NCBI GenBank assembly: GCA_001919285.1
Contig: MNHO01000002.1
Span: 6,588-49,204, forward strand
Source: an archaeon 13_1_40CM_2_52_13
GTDB taxonomy: Archaea; Thermoproteota; Bathyarchaeia; 40CM-2-53-6
DNA: 42,617 nucleotides
Direction: 5' to 3'
Part shown: positions 33,431 through 42,458 of the stretch, one piece after another
Position numbering within the stretch: position 1 is the stretch's first letter
How the letters are laid out: every line of letters starts with the position of its first letter
Program-made: the position numbers and the translations under genes
Notes under the pieces: generated by a model
What the model was told of the DNA's origin: nothing
Database searches by the model: none
Seen by the model: only the letters and a program-made list of their open reading frames with translations

Positions 33431-35116
33431 TTGTGGGTTCTTGGCGAAGTAAACACCAATAAGGTAGCTAGTCATGTTGAAGGTCGGAAGTTCTTGCCGA
33501 GCCAACGCACGAATGGTCTGAGTAGACTCTATCTTCTCGCGACCTTGATCATTATCACTTCGATCCTAGTGATCCCTTTGCAGGCTTTTGCAGCCAAGCC
33601 TTCAACCCCTACATACGCCAGCATGCCCGGTGTAACAAATGTTCAGGCTAGCCACGCAGTACTAGGAGGGGCAACGGACAGGACGGGCGCATGCGTCGCC
33701 AACGCTAAGTACGATAATCATCACAGTGAATCGTGGATAGCTGTAGACCCGACCAACTCCCACCATCTCGTCGCTATGTCCAAGTTCTTCTTCGACCCGC
33801 AATACTACCTCTTCCACATTGGAGCGTACGTCTCAAGGGATGGCGGACTCCACTGGAAGGATGCTGTTATCCCCGGGTTCGATTGTCAGAGCGCGCCTAA
33901 CAACAGCTGGGTCGACACCACTGATCCGGTTCTGGCATTCGACGCCAGGGGCAACGTGTACTCCGCGTTCCTGCCGTATAGTTTCAAGTACAATCCCGAC
34001 GGGCACCAGGTCTGGGGAGTCGTCCCGAACGACGCCGTCTTCGTCATCAAGTCTGCAGACGGCGGCGACACCTGGACCATTGGAAACCAGGGCGTTGCGC
34101 TGGAGACCTACAGCTCGAGCGGACTGGGGATTACCGCTGATAAGCAGTGGATATCTGTTGACTCGAATCCGCGTAGCCCGTTCGCCAACAACGTCTATGT
34201 GGGGTGGACACTCTTCGCCGGTGGAAGCAACGAAATGTGGTTCTCGAGGTCCAGCGACCAAGGAGCACACTTCTCAACCCCGATCAAGATCTCCAGGCCC
34301 AACAACGATGGACCCTTCAACCAGTTCATAATGATGGGCACCGGACCTGAGGGGACGCTGTACGCCGCTTACACCAGTTCTCCCTCCTCCAAGCATTCAA
34401 TGGTTGATGTCTGGGTGCTCAAGTCCACCGACGGAGGTCAAACATTCTCGGCTCCGATGTTCGCTGCCACGTTTCGCGCTGTCTCGACAGCCGCACTGGC
34501 CAATACTACTTTTCGAGACGGTATAGCAGACAATTTCGCCGTCAACCCTGCAAACGGCCACCTCCTACTGGCGTTGGAGGTTGACAGTGGAAACGGGGTT
34601 GATGTTCAGCTTACAGAATCTCTTGATCGCGGAGTCCACTGGACATCACCTGTTAACGTCAATGATCCTTCGACGGTGAATGACGGGACGGACCAGTTCC
34701 AGCCGACCGTCTCAGCCTCACCGAGCGGGACCGTGGCCGTGGCCTTCTATGACCGACGATTAGCATGCCCAAGCAACGACACGAACATCCTCCCGAACGA
34801 TGCAGGGCGGACTAACTTCTGCATCGACACCACAATCCAGTTCTACACAGATGGACAGCTGGGTCTCCAGGCGGAAGGATCCAACATTCGCGTATCATCC
34901 TCTACTTGGGATCCCCAGAACCCCGGAAGCACGACTGGCCAGCTACCCAGGCCCTTCGGACCAACGACGTCATTGACATTCATCGGAGACTACTTCGGAC
35001 TCGCACTCTCAAACACCACAGCTTACGTTCTTTCAGTCTCCAACCATGACTCGGGAATGAACCCCTCGAACGACCAGCAACAATTCCTGGGGATAGTGCC
35101 CATACCCTCAGCATAG
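33431..35116 (+). CDS. Secreted BNR/Asp-box repeat beta-propeller protein
   Basis: A 561-residue exported protein. A hydrophobic signal (~residues 33-53, ending A-F-A-A) lies behind a long N-region. TTG 33494, 21 codons in, would give a more usual signal peptide, but a TATA-like CATATCG near 33394 suits TTG 33431. The mature part has several Asp-box motifs: S-R-D-G-G-L-H-W, S-A-D-G-G-D-T-W, S-S-D-Q-G-A-H-F, S-T-D-G-G-Q-T-F and S-L-D-R-G-V-H-W, as in sialidase-type six-bladed propellers. Sialidase catalytic residues could not be assigned, so glycosidase activity is uncertain. No membrane anchor is visible, so it may be released or held by other surface components. Confidence 0.8.
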   Translation: MWVLGEVNTNKVASHVEGRKFLPSQRTNGLSRLYLLATLIIITSILVIPLQAFAAKPSTPTYASMPGVTNVQASHAVLGGATDRTGACVANAKYDNHHSESWIAVDPTNSHHLVAMSKFFFDPQYYLFHIGAYVSRDGGLHWKDAVIPGFDCQSAPNNSWVDTTDPVLAFDARGNVYSAFLPYSFKYNPDGHQVWGVVPNDAVFVIKSADGGDTWTIGNQGVALETYSSSGLGITADKQWISVDSNPRSPFANNVYVGWTLFAGGSNEMWFSRSSDQGAHFSTPIKISRPNNDGPFNQFIMMGTGPEGTLYAAYTSSPSSKHSMVDVWVLKSTDGGQTFSAPMFAATFRAVSTAALANTTFRDGIADNFAVNPANGHLLLALEVDSGNGVDVQLTESLDRGVHWTSPVNVNDPSTVNDGTDQFQPTVSASPSGTVAVAFYDRRLACPSNDTNILPNDAGRTNFCIDTTIQFYTDGQLGLQAEGSNIRVSSSTWDPQNPGSTTGQLPRPFGPTTSLTFIGDYFGLALSNTTAYVLSVSNHDSGMNPSNDQQQFLGIVPIPSA

Positions 35117-35287
35117 ACAGATTGAGACCATAGACCTCGGAGAACCTTGCACTGCGTTGTAGTTGGTAGTAAGTTGAACGATATGACGGCCGGGACAGGA
35201 AGAATCATTCTTTCGATAAGGAATAATTATTAGAAGGAGATAACCTCTTAAAGAAGAACAGAGAAGACTCATTCAATTTCGATAGAC

Positions 35288-38104
35288 TTGCGAGGCAATT
35301 ACACCGCAAGCTTAGTCATCATCTTCGCAATCGCCTTATCCTTCTCCACGCTACCGGGTCCTCTTGCTGCTATGGTCCATTTTCCCCATGTTCCTTACGC
35401 TCGTGCAAGTCCCGCGCCGGCTACTAGCTGGCTTCCAGCAGGTCCGTCGACCAATACTCAGATTCAGGCGATTTTCGCGAGTGACCTGGCTGAACAGACC
35501 GCGCTTCTTGCCGAAACGGTCGACTTGACCGATGTACCTCTAACACCAACCATGGCGCAGTGTCTTTCCCAGACTGGCACAGTTTGCCCCCAAATCCCAG
35601 GAGCGAACCCTTCTCACTTTGCTGTCACGTCTCCCCTCTCGACTCATGACATTTTTGAGATACAGGTCATGCTGCACAACAACTACTGGGGTATTCCAAT
35701 GAACTATGGTCTTGACGCAGGTTGTACTATTCCGGCTGGGGTAGGTGCTGGTGTCAATGATGCTGCTTGTCCAGGTGTGAGCATCCGACAAGCGGTTGCC
35801 CACCTGATCGACAAGGTTCAGTACTGTGCTTCTAACGGTATTGTGGTCTGCTCTGCGGTCGACAATGACTCTCCCATAACTTCGGGTCTCTTTACCGCTG
35901 ACCCGTGCGGCTGGGATGCGCTCTTCCCTCAGACAGGCCCCAACTGCATTGTTGGCGGCGCTGCAGGAACAGCCTACCATCTGAGCCCTACTACCGCTAT
36001 AGGACATGATACTGGAGGTACTGCTGCAACCTATTCGTGGGAGCCCGCGACTGATAACGGTGGCAAGGCCGATCTCTGCGCGGCAGCACAACACCTCGTC
36101 ACTGCAGGAGTAGCCTCAGGCTTCGACACCGCCACCTGTGTCCTTACAGGCATATCTGTCAACGCTGCGGCTCATCCTGTCAACATCTTCGCCAGAACTG
36201 ACAGACCGGCTCGTCTTGCTCTAGGTGATGGTCTGTTCCAAGACCTCTGCTACCTGTTCACAGGTCACTGGACTGATGGTGCATGTCAGGTTGTCGCGAC
36301 GACCACAACAGGGTGCTCGGGCACTTGCTACGTTACCGATACTCGTGGGACTTTCACTCAGTTCCAAGGCTTCACAACCAGCAACATCGGCATCAATGAT
36401 AACTGGTGGCTATACACAGGCGGTTTCGGCAGCGTCTTTCCTTTCGACAGTCTACTCTACGGAGAGTTCAACAGCCAGGGCGTCTCTGGAGGCGCATGGG
36501 ATCAACCGCCATGCTCTTCTCTCGCCACCCCCTCCACTAGTCCCCCCAACTACGAATATGCTTGTGTTCCAGCGTACGATACGATTAGCAGCCAGATGGA
36601 GTTCTCCCCCTGCCTGACGGCTCCCGGAGACCCGACACCCGCGCAGACTCATCTGACCGTTACCTTTGGAGACTGTTCGGGAACATCGAAGCTGAGTGCT
36701 CAGAGTGCTGGCTACCAGACCGAGGACTTGTATGGTAAGCTGGAACTCTTCATTCCCATCTACAGCCCCTCGGTACAGTTCGGTTACCTCGCCAAGTGGA
36801 ATAATGTGATCAACAGCCAAAGCTCGGGCGTAGCCAATCTCTTCACATGGTTAGACGCTTACGATAGTGTAACGCACTCTACCACTCTGACTCAGGGATT
36901 TGCCGCTCCGACGAAGAGCCTCAATCCATACGCGGCTAGTTCTGTGTTTGACTTTCAGACGATAGGGAACGTATACGACAGCCTCGGTTCTCTGAACCCG
37001 GCCCAGAGCGGAGAGTACTTTGACTATCTGACTAGCGGACACTCGACTCCGTGCAATACGAACTTGTCGATCCCATGTGATCTTGCACACCTAGGCTATA
37101 CGCCACCATCCGGAACCATCGGCACTCTCAGATTCTCGCTTCGTCCAGACATCTTCTGGCAGAGCGACACCTCCGGCGCTCACCCTGCACGTCCCTTAAC
37201 GTCTTGGGATGTCAAGTTCACCTATTTCACGTTACCCAGTTGTCCCTTTCAAGGTGGGTTGTGCTTCTCGTCAATTATCGACATCCACGTTCTTGACAAG
37301 GCCAACTTTGACATCAACCTCAACACCATCGGACCATTTACATTGATTGGACCCTTTGGTGTTCCGAGTCTCACCATTGTCCCTGGGCGCTACTGGTCCT
37401 CTACCTGTAGCGGCGCAACTTGGGACAACGACGTCAACGCAGGCAGTGTTCCAACCAGCTGCATGGCTGTCACAAGCCAGATGTCGACCATTACCTTCGA
37501 CCCGCTTTCGTCAACACCCAACAACGGGGTCTCTCCTGGGATTCTGATAGGCTCAGGACCCTTCGAGTGCCAGTCGTCTAGCGGAGTCGTCGGAACGGGC
37601 TGTTCCAGCACAGGCACGCAGAACCCGCCACCTGGCGGCTCTTACACTCTCACAAGGTTCGGGTGCAACCGAGCCACAGGCACATGCAATGCTCCAGGCG
37701 CGAACCCGACATCAACATACTTCCGCAGTGATGGAAACCTCGCTCTAGCCATATGGGCCGGGACCAACGGTGACTCCACCCACGACCTGATCACGATAAG
37801 TAGCGTGGCCTTCTGCTTCAACAAGCCGGTAGGCACTCCGAGCTGTGCTCAATGGCAGCGCGGAATCGGCAACCCAGGCACAGGCACGATAGTAAACGTC
37901 AGTCAGGTCAGCGCGGTCATCAGGTTCTCCCAAGATGGAAACTGGGTCTCACCGTTCAACTGGCTACCAGGCATACCTCTTGCATGCTGTCCTTTCATGT
38001 CCAGTCCGCCGGTTGGGATACAGAGTGCACCACCAGTACTAGTCGAGGGTACGAACACCCTCAGTCCGTGCAGTATCGACCCTGTAAACGGATACGACTG
38101 CTGA
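35288..38104 (+). CDS. Large ABC-type substrate-binding protein (SBP_bac_5-like)
   Basis: A 938-residue exported protein starting at TTG 35288, with a signal peptide ending near A-A-M-V-H. It resembles family 5 (peptide/nickel) solute-binding proteins: S-I-R-Q-A-V-A-H-L-I-D-K is the family's R-x-A-x-x-x-x-I-D motif, R-P-L-T-S-W-D-V-K-F-T-Y matches the T-A-x-D-V-x-F-S-x region, and I-G-S-G-P-F-E-C follows later. It is much longer than the ~550-residue norm and rich in cysteine. No permease or ATPase genes adjoin it. No C-terminal anchor is obvious. The ligand is unknown. TATA-like candidates lie near 35222 and 35248. Confidence 0.78.
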   Translation: MRGNYTASLVIIFAIALSFSTLPGPLAAMVHFPHVPYARASPAPATSWLPAGPSTNTQIQAIFASDLAEQTALLAETVDLTDVPLTPTMAQCLSQTGTVCPQIPGANPSHFAVTSPLSTHDIFEIQVMLHNNYWGIPMNYGLDAGCTIPAGVGAGVNDAACPGVSIRQAVAHLIDKVQYCASNGIVVCSAVDNDSPITSGLFTADPCGWDALFPQTGPNCIVGGAAGTAYHLSPTTAIGHDTGGTAATYSWEPATDNGGKADLCAAAQHLVTAGVASGFDTATCVLTGISVNAAAHPVNIFARTDRPARLALGDGLFQDLCYLFTGHWTDGACQVVATTTTGCSGTCYVTDTRGTFTQFQGFTTSNIGINDNWWLYTGGFGSVFPFDSLLYGEFNSQGVSGGAWDQPPCSSLATPSTSPPNYEYACVPAYDTISSQMEFSPCLTAPGDPTPAQTHLTVTFGDCSGTSKLSAQSAGYQTEDLYGKLELFIPIYSPSVQFGYLAKWNNVINSQSSGVANLFTWLDAYDSVTHSTTLTQGFAAPTKSLNPYAASSVFDFQTIGNVYDSLGSLNPAQSGEYFDYLTSGHSTPCNTNLSIPCDLAHLGYTPPSGTIGTLRFSLRPDIFWQSDTSGAHPARPLTSWDVKFTYFTLPSCPFQGGLCFSSIIDIHVLDKANFDINLNTIGPFTLIGPFGVPSLTIVPGRYWSSTCSGATWDNDVNAGSVPTSCMAVTSQMSTITFDPLSSTPNNGVSPGILIGSGPFECQSSSGVVGTGCSSTGTQNPPPGGSYTLTRFGCNRATGTCNAPGANPTSTYFRSDGNLALAIWAGTNGDSTHDLITISSVAFCFNKPVGTPSCAQWQRGIGNPGTGTIVNVSQVSAVIRFSQDGNWVSPFNWLPGIPLACCPFMSSPPVGIQSAPPVLVEGTNTLSPCSIDPVNGYDC

Positions 38105-38132
38105 TTCAAGCAATTATCGTAAAGGATGAGTC

Positions 38133-38522
38133 TTGAAAAAGTGCCCGGGTTGTGAGTCAATAAACTCCGATGATGATTCTGTCTGCGGAGTCTGCGGGAG
38201 AAGCCTCTCTGAAGTTGTTTCCAAAGACCCCGAGGAACTCAATGTCAGTCGCGGACTTAGACCTAAGTCTCCCCCGCCTAGCCGAAGAACTCTCTTCGCG
38301 ATAGTAGCCGTAGCTGTGCTGGCCTTGATCGGTACGGGCCTCTACATCATGTTGTTTGTCGCCCTCTACGGCGCGTTGATCTTGGTCTCAGGCATTGTGT
38401 CTCTAATTTTTCTCCTCGACTCACCGAACGTTAAGCTCGGAGAGGGGTTTGGGCCTGGAAGAAGAGAGGTGCTTAGAGAGGAGGAAGAAGAAAGGGAAAG
38501 AGAGACAGGAGAAGCAGACTAG
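38133..38522 (+). CDS. Zinc-ribbon membrane protein
   Basis: A 129-residue protein. The N-terminus holds a zinc ribbon, C-P-G-C (residues 4-7) and C-G-V-C (about 20-23). A Pro-rich linker precedes two adjacent hydrophobic helices at ~50-90. The C-terminus is a highly charged Glu/Arg stretch (E-E-E-E-E-R-E-R-E-T-G-E). The start is TTG 38133, since the zinc ribbon begins immediately; GGATGAG lies just upstream. Such zinc-ribbon/two-helix proteins are common in archaea and lack a known function. The gap from the binding protein is 28 bases, so they may be co-transcribed. Confidence 0.7.
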   Translation: MKKCPGCESINSDDDSVCGVCGRSLSEVVSKDPEELNVSRGLRPKSPPPSRRTLFAIVAVAVLALIGTGLYIMLFVALYGALILVSGIVSLIFLLDSPNVKLGEGFGPGRREVLREEEEERERETGEAD

Positions 38523-39181
38523 AATGGTTGGTACGCTATTGAGCGTAAATCCTAGAGACCGAAGTGTCCGCTCTACTCAACCACCGACTTTTTCGCATCG
38601 AGCGCAGATATTGAAGCGGCCCTTCGCGGGTGCGCGTTCACTCCCTATCTTTTCACTCCAGAATTCTCAAATGTGAAATCTCGCCCTTTGCGAAATCCTC
38701 GTCCATGCAGGGCTAAGTGACGTCTGCACACACAGGCTGAAGGGCCAAAGACGCTCTTCGTTCCTATTAGAACGAATAGATGGAACGAAACTAAGTTTCT
38801 ATCTCCATGGCAGACTTACAAGGTTAACGTTGGAAACAGCCTACCCCTTTACTATCCGTAAACGAGATCGAATCGCAGATTCTCGGCTCTGGGCCTTGTT
38901 TCTAGCGAATCTGAAATCTGTCGCGCTTAGAGGACCAGATCTCAGAAGCGTTCTTCGTGGTCGTTCCTGGAACCAAGGTTTCATCGATTAGAGCCCGACG
39001 TCAAATTCTGTGTATGCTCACCAATGGGGGAACACAAACAAGAATTGCGCGTCCAAATTCTGACAAGCGGAAATGATGGGCGCACACGCTTCGATGATAA
39101 TTGTCTGGGTTCTTAGGAGTTGTCGACCAAGAATTAGGTAAAGCGTCACAGGCCCCTAGCCGAGCGTTCCGTGAAATGATT
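38523..39181. other. Gene-free region with overlapping hairpins
   Basis: About 660 bases with no plausible coding frame. The main structure is TTCGTTC (38757-38763), a 6-base loop and GAACGAA (38770-38776). A third element, GGAACGAA (38782-38789), can pair with TTCGTTCC (38757-38764) instead. These alternatives could be a transcript end or a chance repeat. No tRNA, box C/D signature or mobile element was recognised. Confidence 0.4.
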
Positions 39182-39627
39182 TTATTTTGAGGATTTCCTG
39201 GATGGGCTCGATATCGCTAGCCGGTAACCATCAGGGTCCGCGAAACGCGCTTCCCGTTCTCCCAGGAATCCTTCGGTTTCTCGCTGAACCGTATCCCTTG
39301 GTTTCTGAGCTGTCGGTACCAGAAATCAACATTGTCGACTTCAAACTCAATCCCGACGGGTTGATCCCTATCCCACGGGCGAGCACGGTCGCGCCGAAAC
39401 GGGTGCAGGCCTATCTGAAGCTTGTTCGGTGTGAGAACGGCAACATATTCGGGAGAGAAGTCATGCAGTACTTTGAAGCCTAGTTTTTTAGTATAGAACT
39501 CTCTAGAGCGCTCTACATCTTTCACTCGTAGCAACACCTGGTGCAAGCGTAACCCAACCTTTCTTGAGCGCGTGAAATCGTCCGGTGCTCCCGCGGTATT
39601 ATTGTTGCCGCTTTGGAAAGAGCGCAT
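39182..39627 (-). pseudogene. VOC/glyoxalase-like protein with a 3' frameshift
   Basis: The frame from ATG 39627 encodes a vicinal-oxygen-chelate domain: L-H-Q-V-L-L-R-V-K-D-V-E-R-S-R-E-F-Y, G-I-E-F-E-V-D-N-V-D and I-R-F-S-E-K-P. It ends early at 39217 in non-family sequence. One added base in the AAA run at 39243-39245 (TTT on the coding strand) continues it as R-V-F-A-D-P-D-G-Y-R-L-A-I-S-S, the canonical VOC ending, to a stop at 39182. The last metal-binding strand is thus present in the DNA but out of frame. It is either a real mutation or a homopolymer sequencing error. A TATA-like TGATATCA near 39652 sits 26 bases upstream of the ATG. Confidence 0.75.
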
Positions 39628-39787
39628 AAGTTGACTTTGCCATTATTGTTGATATCATTGGTTGAGACACATAGAAAATGCATATTGCCACCGAAAAGGC
39701 CAAAGGCAGAGGTCCCCCCAGGGACAGCTTACTGTATTGGACCCCGCTTTATCTGCCTGATGGACGGCTAGGTAAAAAAAAGCGGAC

Positions 39788-39793
39788 TTATAT
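39788..39793 (+). promoter_or_regulatory. TATA box for the 39817 VOC gene
   Basis: TTATAT is centred 26 bases upstream of ATG 39817, predicting a leaderless mRNA. An A8 run (39774-39781) lies just upstream. Confidence 0.55.
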
Positions 39794-39816
39794 CCGGGAG
39801 CCGAATTTCGATCGGC

Positions 39817-40248
39817 ATGGCACCTCAACTTCCTACTGACAGGATAAGAAATCGAGCAGTCCCTGCCCTCGCAGTCCACGACGCACATCGTGCGCTTGAC
39901 TTCTATGCCAAAGCTTTCGGTGCGAAGGAGGTCTCTGAAAGAATCCCGTGGGAGGGAAAGATTGGCCATGCTGAGGTCGAAATCGAAGGGGCGCGTGTGA
40001 TGGTCGCCGACGAGTTTCCAGCGTATAACAGGAGTCCGAAGACGCTTGGCGGCACACCCGTGAGCATCCACATCGATGTAAGGGACGTGGACGAGTTCTT
40101 TGCACGAGCAGTCGGGGCTGGGGCGAAGGTGCTTCAGGCGATAAAGGACGAGCCCTACGGAAGAATCTGCAAGCTAGAGGACCCGTTCGGGCATACCTGG
40201 TTTTTCAGCACGTCACCCGCCTCGCGCGGGTCCGAAGCCTCCCAATAA
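39817..40248 (+). CDS. VOC superfamily (PhnB/glyoxalase-like) protein
   Basis: A 143-residue protein with the duplicated beta-alpha-beta-beta-beta pattern of VOC proteins: V-P-A-L-A-V-H-D-A-H-R-A-L-D-F-Y-A-K-A-F-G-A, then G-H-A-E-V-E-I, I-H-I-D-V-R-D-V-D-E-F-F-A-R-A and a final L-E-D-P-F-G-H-T-W-F-F. It resembles the PhnB/YdcJ-type group of putative metal-dependent dioxygenase- or resistance-like proteins; the substrate cannot be inferred. ATG 39817 is supported by the TATA position. It is divergent from the frameshifted VOC gene. Confidence 0.87.
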   Translation: MAPQLPTDRIRNRAVPALAVHDAHRALDFYAKAFGAKEVSERIPWEGKIGHAEVEIEGARVMVADEFPAYNRSPKTLGGTPVSIHIDVRDVDEFFARAVGAGAKVLQAIKDEPYGRICKLEDPFGHTWFFSTSPASRGSEASQ

Positions 40249-40354
40249 TCTCGGTCGCCAATACGTTCCTGTTAATTGCAGCCTTTGGAGAGTTGCCACG
40301 CAGCTGGTGTCGCGACAGTTCGGTCAAACTTCTTGGCCTCTTGTCGAGGGACCT

Positions 40355-40380
40355 CAATTCGAATAGGGAATCTCGAATTG
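40355..40380. repeat. Perfect inverted repeat in a convergent intergenic region
   Basis: CAATTCGA (40355-40362) and TCGAATTG (40373-40380) flank a 10-base spacer. The repeat lies between the ends of two convergent genes (40248 and 40523). No U-tract follows, so it is not a typical archaeal terminator; it could protect 3' ends or be a protein site. Nothing else of note is seen in this ~270-base gap. Confidence 0.4.
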
Positions 40381-40522
40381 GAAGGCTGGTCGAGCGTAGG
40401 CTGATTGTGCAGAAATTCCCTTTGATGCTTGCGGGATCGTTGCATGGACGGCAGTAGCAACCCCCTAGAGTTGTCGAAGCGAAAAAATGTGGGAGGTTTG
40501 GGTTTGGAGTTGGAACTAGTCT

Positions 40523-42376
40523 TTATGGGGTAACTTGGCTGATGAACGTGCCCCAGTTAGCGATGAGGCTGCGGGGGAGGTTCGGGATGTACTCTGTGCC
40601 CATCCATATGTTGCCAGCTGAATCGGCGGAGGCCGCGGAGTAGTCTCCCCATCTAGCTGTCCTGTTGGGCGAACCGAAGAAGTGGTAGCCTGAAAACCCG
40701 TCTTCTGGTGCCGTCCCTGCGCCGGCTATGTGTATGCTTCCTGAACCGCTGGCCGCGTCTACTGAGGAGTAGGCTGCGCTGGGAAAGTCGTTGGGGCCGA
40801 CAAAGGTGAAGGCCATGACTCCTTGGCCTGAATTGTTCACTCCGATGGCTGGAAACATGACACTTGCGCCGCCCGCGGCAGCAACATAGCCCTGCTTTGC
40901 GATCGAACCTCCGACGGTGGACCCTGACAGGGTGGGTGTGACGATGAAGTAGGCGATGCCGATCGTTGTGGGATTGTCCCTCGGAACTTGTACGACCGTA
41001 TTGACGGCGCTCCACAGCTTGCCGCTGGCGAAGACTACTTGGTTCATGCGGTCGTCATTTCCGGCAAGGAGTTCCAGCTTCTCTTTCTGCCCGCCCAAGG
41101 ATGGAATTGTCATAGTACCCAGGGGCCTGGCCCCGTCTTTTTGGAGAGCGTCGGGAGGCTGGCCGTAGGTCTCGCTGGTGATTATGCTTTGGCTGAGATT
41201 GAGGGTTGGGGTTGGATTTGCGAGTGTGGAGGTGCCAGTCAGGGCCCAGATGGCGATTCGGTTATCCGTTGTACTGAAGAAGTCCAGGGCGCTGAGGAAA
41301 TATTCGGTGTTGGCCTGGAAAGAACCGCCGGGTGGTGTTGTCGCGGGCTGGATGGTGTACCAGATCCCTCCAGCGTCGGGGGTCGGAATAGCGCCTGTAT
41401 TGAACATGACCACTGTGGGCAATATGCCGCTGGCGAGCGCGGTCTTCGACATGGCGTAGATCTGAGCTCCATTGAAGACGCCGCCCAGTCCGTTGAGTAA
41501 CGATGTGGAGAACTCGTTTGTGCTGATGTAGAAGCCGTTCGCATCGGCGCCGATTAGTGGCTGGTCTCCGAAGCAAGGACATCCCGAGTGGATGGGAGTG
41601 CCGTTCGAGCCGTCGTCCGAAGTGAAGAGTTCGTACATGTTCCACATGCCTGCGGGTGTACCCGTCTGGCTAACCGCCAGAAGGATTCTAGACGGGCTCA
41701 GTGAAGCCGCGGTGGAAGGATCGAGGTCGATCTCTAAAACTGTTAGAAACCAGCGATTCGTGCTAGAGTCGAAGTAGCACCGGGGGTCGGCGGTGGAGTT
41801 GCCGAAGACGAGTGGGGTCGTCCTTACGACCTCTGGCTGGAGATTGAAGAATTGATTGATGGCAGTGGTTCCCGTGAGAGTCGATCCTGACGTCGTGTAG
41901 ACCCTTAGCGCCGTGTTGATGATTTCTAGGACGAACCCGTTTCCGACGCAGAGACCCTGGTCGGGCGGCTCCTTGTTAAACTGTGTATTAGTGTACGGAC
42001 CGGTACCGGCTAATCTCTGGTCCCGGTGAGTGATGCCGTCGAAGCCAGAAAATCCTGGATTCGATGTGGCTATGGCGTTGGCGGTCGGCGTTGGAATGTG
42101 CTTAGCTGGGAGGTGTGCCGCATTGCTTCCTGATTTCGGGATCAGCTGGTCTACTGAGGGACCGCCCCTAATCTCCAGGGAGTTTCCGTCATCCGTCGCG
42201 CTAGCTGCGGTCAGAGAAGTGAAGCTAGACGTACCTGTGTATACGAGGTGGGTGTAGGCCGGATTCTGGGTCTGGGCCGAGCTTGTGGCTCTAGCGGACG
42301 AAATGGTTGCTAAGTTGGCTGAGAGTGCGACGAGTATCGTGAGACAGAGTATCCTGCGAGCTTTAATGCTGACCAA
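40523..42376 (-). CDS. Large secreted protein of unknown function
   Basis: A 617-residue protein with a signal peptide (residues ~8-31, ending S-S-A-R-A-T). The mature part is rich in Ser, Thr, Gly and Asn. It contains D-Q-G-L-C-V-G-N-G-F-V-L-E-I-I-N, then C-Y-F-D-S-S-T-N-R-W-F-L-T-V, P-C-F-G-D-Q-P-L-I-G-A-D and, near the end, R-W-G-D-Y-S-A-A-S-A-D. This repeating strand pattern suggests a beta-propeller, but no family is named with confidence. No C-terminal membrane helix is visible. It starts with TTG 42376; a TATA-like AGTTATTG near 42404 predicts initiation close to the start codon. Its role is likely extracellular. Confidence 0.72.
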   Translation of the reverse strand: MVSIKARRILCLTILVALSANLATISSARATSSAQTQNPAYTHLVYTGTSSFTSLTAASATDDGNSLEIRGGPSVDQLIPKSGSNAAHLPAKHIPTPTANAIATSNPGFSGFDGITHRDQRLAGTGPYTNTQFNKEPPDQGLCVGNGFVLEIINTALRVYTTSGSTLTGTTAINQFFNLQPEVVRTTPLVFGNSTADPRCYFDSSTNRWFLTVLEIDLDPSTAASLSPSRILLAVSQTGTPAGMWNMYELFTSDDGSNGTPIHSGCPCFGDQPLIGADANGFYISTNEFSTSLLNGLGGVFNGAQIYAMSKTALASGILPTVVMFNTGAIPTPDAGGIWYTIQPATTPPGGSFQANTEYFLSALDFFSTTDNRIAIWALTGTSTLANPTPTLNLSQSIITSETYGQPPDALQKDGARPLGTMTIPSLGGQKEKLELLAGNDDRMNQVVFASGKLWSAVNTVVQVPRDNPTTIGIAYFIVTPTLSGSTVGGSIAKQGYVAAAGGASVMFPAIGVNNSGQGVMAFTFVGPNDFPSAAYSSVDAASGSGSIHIAGAGTAPEDGFSGYHFFGSPNRTARWGDYSAASADSAGNIWMGTEYIPNLPRSLIANWGTFISQVTP

Positions 42377-42458
42377 TCTTACTTGGCTCCTAGAATTTTC
42401 GTCAATAACTATCCTGTTGGATTCTTAACACTTTACCTCGTCGTCTGGCGCAGCCTAA

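Noticed and set aside
33819-34331. 170-codon plus-strand frame
   Set aside because: Alternate frame of the BNR-repeat protein; Arg/Ser/Thr-rich without any motif.
39774-39781. A8 run as a terminator for a minus-strand gene
   Set aside because: No minus-strand gene ends here; it is just upstream of a TATA box and more likely part of that promoter region.
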